Shown here piece after piece: positions 8,450 to 16,118 of a stretch of 64,000 nucleotides of DNA. Every line of letters begins with the position of its first letter. Within the stretch, counting starts at the first letter, position 1. The notes under the pieces are model-generated. The model was not told where the DNA came from. It saw nothing but the letters and a program-made list of their open reading frames with translations, and ran no database searches. Where the stretch lies: the NCBI RefSeq assembly GCF_003590945.1, contig NZ_QYUK01000011.1:1578001-1642000 (forward strand), read 5' to 3'. A program made the translations under genes and the position numbers. Source of the DNA: Oleomonas cavernae (GTDB lineage: Bacteria; Pseudomonadota; Alphaproteobacteria; Zavarziniales; Zavarziniaceae).

Positions 8450-9361
8450 TCACACGGGATCCCAGGAAAAGATGTCGGCGGAACGGTCCAGCGGCGTGAA
8501 ACTGGTGGCCAGCGCGGGGATCGCCTGTTCGGCCACGGTTTCCGGCGTCCAGCCCTCGCCCCGGTGGACCGAGCGGACGGGGCGGTTCTGGCTGAACAGG
8601 AAGATCTCGTTGTGGCGCACCGAGAAGATCTGCCCGGTCACGCCCGCCGCCGCGTCCGACAGCAGGTAGGCGGCCAGCGGCGCGATCTTGGCCGGCGTCA
8701 TCTGCTTGATCCGCTCCACCCGTCTCGCCTGGGCTTCGTCGGCGATGGGGATCGAGCCGATCATGCGCGACCAGGCGAAGGGCGCAATGCAGTTGGAACG
8801 CACCTTGTAGCGCTGCATGTCGAGCGCGATCGACTTGGACAGGCCGACGATGCCGAGCTTGGCGGCCGCGTAGTTGGCCTGGCCGAAATTGCCGATCAAC
8901 CCGGAGGTCGAGGTCATGTGGACATAGGCGCCGCGCTCGTGCTCCCGGAAATGGCCGGCCGCCGCCCGGCTCATGTTGAAGCCGCCCTTGAGGTGGACCA
9001 GGATCACCTGGTCCCAGTCCTCCTCGGCCATCTTGTGAAAGATGACGTCGCGCAGGATGCCGGCATTGTTGACGATGCCGTCCAGCCGGCCCCAGGTGTC
9101 CAGCGCCTGTTCGACCATGCGGTGCGCGGCCCCCCAGTCGCCCACGGATTCGCCGTTCAGCACGGCGTCGCCGCCGAGGTCCTTGATCGCGGCGACGGTT
9201 TCCATGGCCGGGGTCTTGTCGGCGCCCTCGCCCCACGCCGTGGCCCCCAGGTCGTTGACCACCACGCGCGCCCCTTGCGCCGCGGCCATCAGGGCGATGT
9301 CACGCCCGATACCGCGCCCAGCCCCCGTGACGATGACGACCTTGCCTTCCAGCAGCCCCAT
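8450..9361 (-). CDS. short-chain dehydrogenase/reductase, MFE-2-like 3-hydroxyacyl-CoA dehydrogenase
   Basis: A 303-residue SDR. The cofactor motif TGAGRGIG is at 12-19, NNAG at 98-101, and the catalytic Ser (about 151-153), Tyr164 and Lys168 in the S-x(n)-Y-x-x-x-K pattern. The stretch 'VVVNDLGA' with Asp after the second strand favours NAD(H). The overall pattern (NNAGILRD near 98-105, a long C-terminal tail) resembles the dehydrogenase domain of MFE-2, which oxidises (3R)-hydroxyacyl-CoA. It is coupled to the downstream DUF3047 gene and 51 bp from the upstream acyl-CoA dehydrogenase, so a beta-oxidation-like operon is likely. The substrate could be a steroid or branched acyl chain. Confidence 0.88.
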   Translation of the reverse strand: MGLLEGKVVIVTGAGRGIGRDIALMAAAQGARVVVNDLGATAWGEGADKTPAMETVAAIKDLGGDAVLNGESVGDWGAAHRMVEQALDTWGRLDGIVNNAGILRDVIFHKMAEEDWDQVILVHLKGGFNMSRAAAGHFREHERGAYVHMTSTSGLIGNFGQANYAAAKLGIVGLSKSIALDMQRYKVRSNCIAPFAWSRMIGSIPIADEAQARRVERIKQMTPAKIAPLAAYLLSDAAAGVTGQIFSVRHNEIFLFSQNRPVRSVHRGEGWTPETVAEQAIPALATSFTPLDRSADIFSWDPV

Positions 9362-9412
9362 GTTCCACTCCCTTGCGGATCCAACCTCTGGCGGGTCGGT
9401 ATGCCAATAGCA

Positions 9413-10597
9413 CTAAAGGCCCAGGGCCAGCTTGGACAGGATGTTACGCTGGATCTCGTTGGCGCCGCCATAGATCGAGGCGGCGCGATTGTTCAGGTAC
9501 TGGCCGATCAGGATCGGCGCCTGCCTGGGCCCCGCCGGCACGTCGTTGGCGCCGGGAATGGTCCAGCGGTGGCTGTAGGGCATGGCGAAATTCTCCAGTG
9601 CCTCCAGCCCCAGTTCGTTCACCTTCTGCATCAGCTCGGTGCCCAGGGTCTTCATCATCGAGGATTCGGCCGCCATCAAGGCGCCCTTGCTGATCTCGGC
9701 CATGACCCGCAACTCGGTCATGGCCAGGCCCTCCAGGGTTACCCCGGCTTGCGCCAGGCGCATCCGAAAGCCGGTATCTTCCAGGGCGCCGGTCTCGGCC
9801 GCGATCGTCTTGAGGCGCTGCAGCGAGACCCGGATGCGGGCGGTGAAGGTGCTGCCGCGTTCGTGGATCAGCAGGTACTTGGCCACCGCCCAGCCCTCGC
9901 CCTCGCCGCCGATGCGGTTGGCCTTGGGCACCCGCACGCCGTCGAAGAAGACCTGGTTCACCTCGTGATCGCCGGCCAGCGTAATGATCGGCTGCACCGT
10001 GATGCCGGGCGTGTCCATGTCGAGCAGCAGGAAGGTGATCCCCTCCTGCGGCCGGCCGGTCGCGTCGGTGCGCACGAGCGCGAACATGCGGTTGGCGAAA
10101 TGGGCCTGGGTGGTCCAGATCTTGGTGCCGTCGATGATGTAATCGTCGCCATCGCTGACCGCGCGGCAGCGCAGCGAGGCAAGGTCAGAGCCCGAGCCCG
10201 GCTCGGAATAGCCCTGGCACCAGTAATCCTCGCCCGCGAGGATGCGCGGCAGGTAGAACGCCTTCTGGTCCGGCCGGCCGTAAGCCATGATCACGGGCGC
10301 CACCATGCGCAGGCCCATGGGGCTGAGCGGCGGGGTTTCCGCCAGGGCGCATTCGGTATCGAAGATATAGCGCTGGGAGATCGACCAGCCGGTGCCGCCG
10401 TATTCCACCGGCCAGTCGGGCGCCGCCCAGCCCTTGGCATGGAGGATCTTCAGCCAGCCCAGGTTCCATTGCTTCTCGGAAAAGGCGCTGGTCGAGGCGC
10501 GGCCGGCGGCGCGCAGCTCATCGGTCAGATTGTGCTCGAGAAAATCCCGCACTGCCGCGCGGAATGCCTCGTCCGCCTCGCTGAAGCGAAGCTCCAT
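9413..10597 (-). CDS. acyl-CoA dehydrogenase
   Basis: A 394-residue FAD enzyme of the acyl-CoA dehydrogenase family. It shows the mid-domain motif 'YSEPGSGSDLASL' and the C-terminal signature 'SIYGGANEIQRNI'. The HERG segment after the mid domain is also typical. It should oxidise acyl-CoA to trans-2-enoyl-CoA and pass electrons to ETF. I chose ATG 10597 because GGGAGAGG lies just upstream and it gives the usual N-terminus; an open frame extends further upstream to 10666 but is not needed. It is first in the minus-strand operon with SDR and DUF3047. Confidence 0.92.
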   Translation of the reverse strand: MELRFSEADEAFRAAVRDFLEHNLTDELRAAGRASTSAFSEKQWNLGWLKILHAKGWAAPDWPVEYGGTGWSISQRYIFDTECALAETPPLSPMGLRMVAPVIMAYGRPDQKAFYLPRILAGEDYWCQGYSEPGSGSDLASLRCRAVSDGDDYIIDGTKIWTTQAHFANRMFALVRTDATGRPQEGITFLLLDMDTPGITVQPIITLAGDHEVNQVFFDGVRVPKANRIGGEGEGWAVAKYLLIHERGSTFTARIRVSLQRLKTIAAETGALEDTGFRMRLAQAGVTLEGLAMTELRVMAEISKGALMAAESSMMKTLGTELMQKVNELGLEALENFAMPYSHRWTIPGANDVPAGPRQAPILIGQYLNNRAASIYGGANEIQRNILSKLALGL

Positions 10598-10775
10598 GAC
10601 GCCTCTCCCTTGATCTCTTGGCCTTGTTCGTCGCCGGAGTTTGGCCGAGCATGACGCCCTACTCAAGGGTAGTCAAAATGACGTCGCGGCACGCTTGGGC
10701 CTTCTGCTGCCCTGGTTTGCCCGCTAAGCTCCAAATCAAGCAACAAGCCGCCAAAGCGGCGCCCGAGGAGACGAA

Positions 10776-11309
10776 ATGGCCCGGATTCCCTATGTCGAGA
10801 TCGCGACTCTGCCGCCCGAGATGCAGGCCATGGTCGCCCATCGGCCGCTGAACATCTTCAGGATGCTGCCCCATGCCAAGACCGCCGCGCCCGGCTTCCT
10901 GGCGCTCGGCAATGCCCTGCTGACCCAGGGCGAGCTCGATGCCGGCCTGCGCGAACTGGTCATCGTCCGCGTCGGCCTGCTCAGCCACGCCACCTACGAG
11001 GTCCATCAGCACAAGCAACTGGCGCGGCGCATCGGCGTGGCCGAGGCCAAGATCGCCGCCCTCGACGAGGGGCCGGAGGCCGCCGCCTTCGACGCCAGGG
11101 AAGCGGCCGTGCTGCGCTTCACCGATGCGGTGGTGCGCGAAGTCAAGGCGCCCGAGGCCCTGTTCGCCGCCGTGGCGAGCCATCTCTCGCACCGCGAGCT
11201 GTGCGAACTGCTGCTCACCATCGGTTTCTACATGATGGTCAGCCGTTTCCTGGAAAACCTGGAAGTCGACATCGAGGAGCAGAACCTGTTCGAGCGCAAG
11301 GCGCAGTAA
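10776..11309 (+). CDS. carboxymuconolactone decarboxylase (CMD) family protein
   Basis: A 177-residue CMD/AhpD-fold protein with the typical 'LRELVIVRVGLLSHATYEVHQHKQLARRIG' region (L-R-E-L-V-I-V-R then Y-E-x-H-x-H). The position where AhpD-type peroxidases carry the CxxC pair has Ala-Thr-Tyr-Glu-Val-His instead, so a thiol peroxidase activity is unlikely. The role may be a decarboxylase or hydratase-like step, which cannot be settled. It is divergent from the acyl-CoA dehydrogenase operon and followed by a DUF1304 gene 37 bp downstream. AGGAG precedes the ATG. Confidence 0.85.
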   Translation: MARIPYVEIATLPPEMQAMVAHRPLNIFRMLPHAKTAAPGFLALGNALLTQGELDAGLRELVIVRVGLLSHATYEVHQHKQLARRIGVAEAKIAALDEGPEAAAFDAREAAVLRFTDAVVREVKAPEALFAAVASHLSHRELCELLLTIGFYMMVSRFLENLEVDIEEQNLFERKAQ

Positions 11310-11346
11310 TGTCCCCGGCGCCGGACGTAACCCAAGAGGAGCCCTC

Positions 11347-11715
11347 ATGCTGATCGCCGCGAAGATCGCCACCGCCGTGGTGGCGCTGATCCACGTCTAT
11401 ATCGTGATTTTGGAAATGCTGCTGTTCAAAGCCCGCGGCCCTAAGGTGTTCGGGGTCAGCCCCGATGCCGTGGAGATCCTGGCGCCGGCCATGTCGAACC
11501 AGGGCCTCTACAACGGCTTCCTGGTGGCGGCCCTGGTGATCGGCTTCGTTCACGCCGACCCTGCGGTCGCCATGGCCTTCACCCTGTTCGGCCTCGCCTG
11601 CGTGATCGTCGCCGGGATCTGGGGCGCGATCACGGTGAACCGGCGCATTCTATTCGTGCAGGCCCTGCCCGCGGTGGTGGCGGTGCTTCTGTTCATTCTG
11701 GTGCCGCACGCCTAG
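11347..11715 (+). CDS. DUF1304 small membrane protein
   Basis: A 122-residue integral membrane protein with four hydrophobic helices. The N-terminal helix carries 'LIHVYIVILEMLLF' and is followed by the 'NQGLYNGFLVAALV' segment, both typical of DUF1304. Function is unknown. It probably shares a transcript with the CMD-family gene. AAGAGGAG precedes the ATG at 11347. Confidence 0.82.
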   Translation: MLIAAKIATAVVALIHVYIVILEMLLFKARGPKVFGVSPDAVEILAPAMSNQGLYNGFLVAALVIGFVHADPAVAMAFTLFGLACVIVAGIWGAITVNRRILFVQALPAVVAVLLFILVPHA

Positions 11716-11722
11716 CCGCAAA

Positions 11723-11865
11723 TAGCCCTCTCCGCCCTTTAGGGGGAGAGGGTTGGGTGAGGTGGGTGGCCGGCATAGGGCGTGATTTATCCCGTCGACC
11801 ACCTCACCCTTCCCATCGCTTCGCGACGGGCCCCTTCCCTCTCCCCCGCAAGCGGCGGAGAGGGA
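11723..11865. repeat. 143-bp dispersed palindromic repeat, copy 1
   Basis: The terminal arms CCCTCTCCGCC (11726-11736) and GGCGGAGAGGG (11854-11864) pair. An inner pair GTGAGGTGG / CCACCTCAC adds a second stem. A near-identical copy lies at 17617-17760. It fills the gap between the convergent DUF1304 and WS/DGAT genes, so here it could act as a bidirectional terminator. It encodes nothing. Confidence 0.85.
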
Positions 11866-11872
11866 ATGTTCT

Positions 11873-13387
11873 TCAGCCCGCCTTCTTGGCGGCGATCTCC
11901 TCGACCGTTTCGGTGATGCGGCCGGCGCCCAGGCTCGACGGGCGGCCGCCGGCTGCGGGCTTGGCCTTCTTTTCCTTCGGCTTGTCCTTGGCCGACCCGG
12001 CCGCGGTCAATTCGGCCAGGGCCAGCGGCAGCATATCGGCCAGGTCCTCGACGTCGGGCACCGCCTCGCGGTCGACGATCAGGCCGAACTCGATATTGTC
12101 GGTATAGGACTGCACCGTGATGTTGAGCGCGATGCTGTCGGCCGGGATCGAGACCGGATAGGTGTGCAACACTTGCGCCCCGCCCAGGTAGAGCGGGAAG
12201 CTGGGGCCGGGCACGTTCGAGACCACGACGTTGAACGGCGGGCGGTGATAGTCGGCGATCTTGTAACGCGAGTAGAGCCGGGCCGCCCGCGCCGCCACCA
12301 GGGGGGCGGCGAACAGCGACCAGTCGCGCAGCATGTCGGCCGGCAGGGCCTTGTAGGATTCCTTGGCGTCCTTGGTCGATTCCTTGATCGCCGCCACCCG
12401 CTCGATCACATCGTCGACATCGGTCGCCAGCGACACCAGCATGCCCGAGACGCGGTTGTTCAGTTCGCCCTTCTGCTCCTCGCTGCGCACCGAGATCGGG
12501 CACATGGCGATCAGCGGCTTGTCCGGCAATTGGCCGTGCTTGGCGAGGTAGCGCCGCAAGGCGCCCGAGCACAGGGCCAGCACCACGTCGTTGACGGTGC
12601 AGCCCAGGGCATTCTTCACCGCCTTCACCTGCGACAGCGGAATCGTCTTCACGGCAAAGCGGCGATGGGGGGTCAGCGCCCGGTTGAACGGCGTGCGCGG
12701 CGCCTGGAACGGCGCCGGCGGCAGGCTGGCACCCGGCTCCAGCGCGCGGCGGCCGACGTTCAGCACCGTGCCCAGCAGCTTGGGGATCCGGCGCAGCATC
12801 GACATCGGCTTGACGATGCCATGCACGGCCGCACGGGCCAGCACCTCGACGTCGTTGGGCGCGCGTTCCGGCACCCAGGGCTTGTCGGGCGGCGCCACGT
12901 TGCGCGGCTCGGGCGCGAAGTCGAGCAGCGAGACCATCAGTTCGGTGCCGGCGACGCCGTCGATGCAGCAATGGTGGATCTTGGTGTAGACCGCGGCGCG
13001 GTTATCGGCCAGGCCCTCGATCACATAGAATTCCCACAAGGGCCGCGAGCGATCGAGCGGGCGCGAATGCAGCCGGGCGACCTGGTCCAGCAACTGGCTC
13101 ATGTCGCCGGGCGGCGGCACGGCGATGTGGCGCATGTGGAAATCGATGTCGAAATCCGGGTCCTCGATCCACAGCGGGTGGTCGATATCCAGCGGCACCA
13201 TCAGCAGGCGGCGGCGATAGGCCCGCGCCAGGTGCAGCCGGCTTTCGACCAGCTTCTTCACCGTGTCGAAATAGCCGCCCTTGTAGCCTTCGGGCATCTC
13301 GACGATCCACAGACCGCCTACATGCATGTGGTTGGTCGGCGTCTCGAGATAGAGGAAAGAGGCGTCGAGCCCGCTGAGCCGTTCCAT
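11873..13387 (-). CDS. wax ester synthase/diacylglycerol acyltransferase (WS/DGAT)
   Basis: A 504-residue WS/DGAT family acyltransferase. The catalytic motif HHxxxDG is HHCCIDG at residues 138-144. The start 'MERLSGLDASFLYLET' and the segment 'PLWEFYVIEGL' are characteristic. The enzyme transfers acyl-CoA to fatty alcohol or diacylglycerol, making wax esters or triacylglycerol at the membrane and lipid-droplet surface. The C-terminal 60 residues are Lys/Ala/Gly-rich and look disordered. It lies near the CoA-linked lipid genes, consistent with storage-lipid metabolism. A weak GGGGAT precedes the ATG. Confidence 0.93.
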   Translation of the reverse strand: MERLSGLDASFLYLETPTNHMHVGGLWIVEMPEGYKGGYFDTVKKLVESRLHLARAYRRRLLMVPLDIDHPLWIEDPDFDIDFHMRHIAVPPPGDMSQLLDQVARLHSRPLDRSRPLWEFYVIEGLADNRAAVYTKIHHCCIDGVAGTELMVSLLDFAPEPRNVAPPDKPWVPERAPNDVEVLARAAVHGIVKPMSMLRRIPKLLGTVLNVGRRALEPGASLPPAPFQAPRTPFNRALTPHRRFAVKTIPLSQVKAVKNALGCTVNDVVLALCSGALRRYLAKHGQLPDKPLIAMCPISVRSEEQKGELNNRVSGMLVSLATDVDDVIERVAAIKESTKDAKESYKALPADMLRDWSLFAAPLVAARAARLYSRYKIADYHRPPFNVVVSNVPGPSFPLYLGGAQVLHTYPVSIPADSIALNITVQSYTDNIEFGLIVDREAVPDVEDLADMLPLALAELTAAGSAKDKPKEKKAKPAAGGRPSSLGAGRITETVEEIAAKKAG

Positions 13388-13445
13388 AGGATCCCCCCGC
13401 CGTTGTTCTGGCTTTCCCTAGGGGTAGCGGCGTTCCGGCGGGGGA

Positions 13446-14702
13446 TCAAGCATTGCCTCGCGCATCCGCCGGCTGGCTCGGCGGGCGCTCGGACCGGGGA
13501 TTGAGCGGCGCGGCGACCGAGGTCGTGGGCAGGGGCACGAATTTGCCCTGCAACTCGTTGGGCACCGAGGCGCGCACCCGCATGCGATAGATCGTGAACA
13601 GGGCCAGGAGGCCGGTCACCACCGCGACATAGATGAAGAGGCCCGACGGCCCGACCCAGCCCATCATCAAGCCCGCGATCGGCGGCCCGCCGACCGAGCC
13701 GATGGCCCAGGACATCAGCAGGCCGGCCGAAACCGCCACCACCTGGTCAGGCGCGATCATGTCGTTGGCATGGCCCACGGCCAGCGGGTAGATGACGAAG
13801 GCGGCCCCGCCATAGAGAAATCCCATGAGGTAGAGCATCTCGGCCGAGCGGCCGACGACGGCCATGCCCACCGCCGTCAGGCAGGTGGCGACGAGCGCGC
13901 CCAGCAGGATCAGGCGGCGATCGAAATGGTCCGACAGCCAGCCGATCGGCCACTGCAAGGCCAGCCCGCCCAGGAACAGCATGGACATGAACAAGGCGAT
14001 CTGGCCGGTGTCCAGGCCGATCGCGGCGGCATAGATCGGCCCGGCCAGCGAAACGGCGGTATTGGCAAGCCCCGACCCGGCCGTTGCCGCGATCCCCAAG
14101 GGCGAGACCCGCATGAGCTGCCGGAAACCATAGCGCGAGCGCCCACTCGCCTGCGGTGCCTCGGCCGTGCTGAGCGAGACGGGCACCAGGCAGAAGGCCA
14201 GGATCAGGCCCGAGACCACGAACAGCAGCGGGGTGGCGGGATCGCCCGAGGCGACGATGCCCTGGCCGCCGGAATAGGCCAGCTTGTCGGTGATCATGTA
14301 GGCCGCCAGGACGGCGCCGCGGGTGGCGACCGTCGCCCGGCTGTTGAGCCAGCTTTCCGCCACCGTATAGAGGCCCGCGCTGCAAAAGCCCGACGCGGCG
14401 CGCAGCACGGTCCAGACATAAGGATCGTCGACCAGGGCCAGGCCCAGGGCGGCCACCGTGGTCAGGCCGCCGAAGGCCGCGAAGGCATGCACGGGGCCGA
14501 CCTTGCCGATCGCCGGGCGGGCATAGAGACAGCCCAGCAGGAAGCCCAGCGGATAGCCGGTCAGGACGAAGGACACCAGGATCGACGGGACGTGATCGAG
14601 GCCAAGGCGAATGCCGACCGTCGTCGCCAGGACGGCATTCCCCGCCGAAACACAGCCGATACCCACCAGCAGCGCCGCGACGGCAATCAAGGTCTTGAGC
14701 AT
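13446..14702 (-). CDS. MFS transporter, YcaD-like
   Basis: A 418-residue inner-membrane transporter with about 12 hydrophobic helices. The pattern resembles the YcaD subgroup: short N-terminus, 'GYPLGFLLGCLYARPAIGKVG' loop (shown here as G-C-L-Y-A-R-P-A-I-G) and 'AESWLNSRAT' in the fourth-fifth helix region. The 'QWPIGWLSDHFDRR' stretch is the MFS motif A-like loop of the second half. Substrate is unknown. It lies 58 bp upstream of WS/DGAT on the same strand. Confidence 0.87.
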   Translation of the reverse strand: MLKTLIAVAALLVGIGCVSAGNAVLATTVGIRLGLDHVPSILVSFVLTGYPLGFLLGCLYARPAIGKVGPVHAFAAFGGLTTVAALGLALVDDPYVWTVLRAASGFCSAGLYTVAESWLNSRATVATRGAVLAAYMITDKLAYSGGQGIVASGDPATPLLFVVSGLILAFCLVPVSLSTAEAPQASGRSRYGFRQLMRVSPLGIAATAGSGLANTAVSLAGPIYAAAIGLDTGQIALFMSMLFLGGLALQWPIGWLSDHFDRRLILLGALVATCLTAVGMAVVGRSAEMLYLMGFLYGGAAFVIYPLAVGHANDMIAPDQVVAVSAGLLMSWAIGSVGGPPIAGLMMGWVGPSGLFIYVAVVTGLLALFTIYRMRVRASVPNELQGKFVPLPTTSVAAPLNPRSERPPSQPADARGNA

Positions 14703-14823
14703 TCTACCCTCCCGGAAGTGGGATATTGGTCGGGCCTTCGCGCCGCTTCAAGCAAGCAATGCTGCACGGCTGTAATGCAGCCGTTCCAGGCCCGAATCGC
14801 GGGCCTCGATGTTCGACCAAACT

Positions 14824-14930
14824 CGTCATGCCCGGCCTTGTGCCGGGCATCCACGTCGGGACGAGCCAAGTCCGTTGACGGAGGAGGCGGCGTGGCGACG
14901 TGGATGGCCGGGACAAGCCCGGCCATGACG
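14824..14930. repeat. 107-bp intergenic palindromic element
   Basis: Two 34-bp arms (14824-14857 and 14897-14930) are imperfect inverted repeats whose mismatches are mostly paired G/C swaps. Each arm is itself a hairpin (GCCCGGC-CTTGT-GCCGGGC on the left, GGCCGGG-ACAAG-CCCGGCC on the right). This is the 'CATGGCCGGG' type of palindromic repeat common in alphaproteobacteria. It sits in the 306-bp gap between the divergent MFS and GNAT-C39 genes; the rest of that gap shows no gene. Confidence 0.8.
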
Positions 14931-15008
14931 ATCGAGAGTGGCGTGTGAGCCGCCAATAGCGCATCGCCCGCTCTTGATGGCGCGGCGGTTCCGTGATTCA
15001 ACAGGGGC

Positions 15009-16100
15009 ATGATCCGTCCGGCGACCACGGCCGACCTGCCGCGACTCCTCGACATCGAAGCCCGCGCCTTCGCAGGCGATCGCCTGTCCGCCCGCAGCTT
15101 CAAGCATCTGCTGACCAAGGCCCATGCCTATACGCTGGCGGCCGAGGCGGAGGGCGAAATCGTCGGCTATGCCAGCCTGCTGTTTCACGAGGGCACCTGG
15201 ATCGCCCGGCTGTATTCGATTGCCCTGCTGGCGCGGGCACGCGGCAAGGGCATCGCCCGGCCCCTGCTGGAAGCGGCGATCGAGGCGGCGCGGGAGCGCG
15301 ACTGCGCCACCCTGCGGCTGGAAGTGCGCGAGGACAATGTCGTGGCGCGGCGGCTTTACGAGGCCGCCGGCTTCCGCCTGTTCGGCCGCCACGACGCCTA
15401 TTACGAAGACGGCACCACCGCGTTGCGCTACGAAAAATCCCTGGCCGAGGCGGCGGAGCCGGATGCCCGCACCCTGCCCTTCTATGCCCAGACCCTGGAT
15501 TTCACCTGCGGCCCCGCTGCCCTGATGATGGCGATGCGCAATTTCGACGTGGGCGCAGCGCTGGACCGGCGCGAGGAATTGCGCCTGTGGCGCGAGGCGA
15601 CGACGATCTTCATGACCTCGGGCCACGGCGGCTGCAGCCCCTACGGCCTGGCCCTGGCGGCCTGGCACCGGGGCTTCGACGTCGACGTCTTCGTCAACGA
15701 CGACGGCGCCCTGTTCGTCGACTCGGTACGGAGCGAGGAAAAGAAGGGCGTGGTCCGCCTGGTTCACGACGACATGGCGGAACAGGTGATCGAGACCGGC
15801 ATCACCGTGGTCCGCGGCACCCTGGGCGTGTCCGCCCTGGTCGAGCGGGTCGGCCGGGGCGAAGTGCCGGTGGTGCTGATTTCGGTCTGGCGCATGGCCG
15901 GCCAGAAACAACCTCACTGGATTGCGGTCTCGGACGTCGACGAGCATTTCGTCTACGTCAACGATCCGACAATCTACAAGGATCGGCACAGGGACGATTC
16001 GATTCGCATGCCGATTGCGCGGCCCGAATTCGAGCGCATGGCCCGCTTCGGGCGCGGCCAGCAAAAGGCGGCGGTGATCATCAAGGGCCGGCGCGCATAA
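15009..16100 (+). CDS. GNAT acetyltransferase fused to a C39-like cysteine peptidase
   Basis: A 363-residue two-domain protein. Residues 1-145 are a GNAT domain of RimI type with the acetyl-CoA loop around R-A-R-G-K-G-I-A (76-83) and 'LEVREDNVVARRLYEAAGF'. Residues about 155-360 form a papain-like C39 peptidase domain: Cys167 in 'DFTCGPAALMMAM', His303 in 'PHWIAV' and Asp319 in 'YVNDP'. Such fusions occur next to RimK-like ATP-grasp ligases, exactly as here (18 bp to the next gene), and have been proposed from comparative genomics to modify peptides or proteins. Acetylation plus proteolysis in one chain suggests processing of a defined substrate. There is no export signal, so it is cytoplasmic. 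Confidence 0.88.
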   Translation: MIRPATTADLPRLLDIEARAFAGDRLSARSFKHLLTKAHAYTLAAEAEGEIVGYASLLFHEGTWIARLYSIALLARARGKGIARPLLEAAIEAARERDCATLRLEVREDNVVARRLYEAAGFRLFGRHDAYYEDGTTALRYEKSLAEAAEPDARTLPFYAQTLDFTCGPAALMMAMRNFDVGAALDRREELRLWREATTIFMTSGHGGCSPYGLALAAWHRGFDVDVFVNDDGALFVDSVRSEEKKGVVRLVHDDMAEQVIETGITVVRGTLGVSALVERVGRGEVPVVLISVWRMAGQKQPHWIAVSDVDEHFVYVNDPTIYKDRHRDDSIRMPIARPEFERMARFGRGQQKAAVIIKGRRA

Positions 16101-16118
16101 CCTGAAAGCGGAGGACCG

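Noticed and set aside
7239..9236. A 665-codon minus-strand frame joining the SDR region and DUF3047
   Set aside because: Its first half reads the SDR gene in a wrong frame; the true DUF3047 start is ATG 8447.
10776..11309. AhpD-type peroxidase
   Set aside because: The CxxC pair needed for thiol peroxidase activity is absent.
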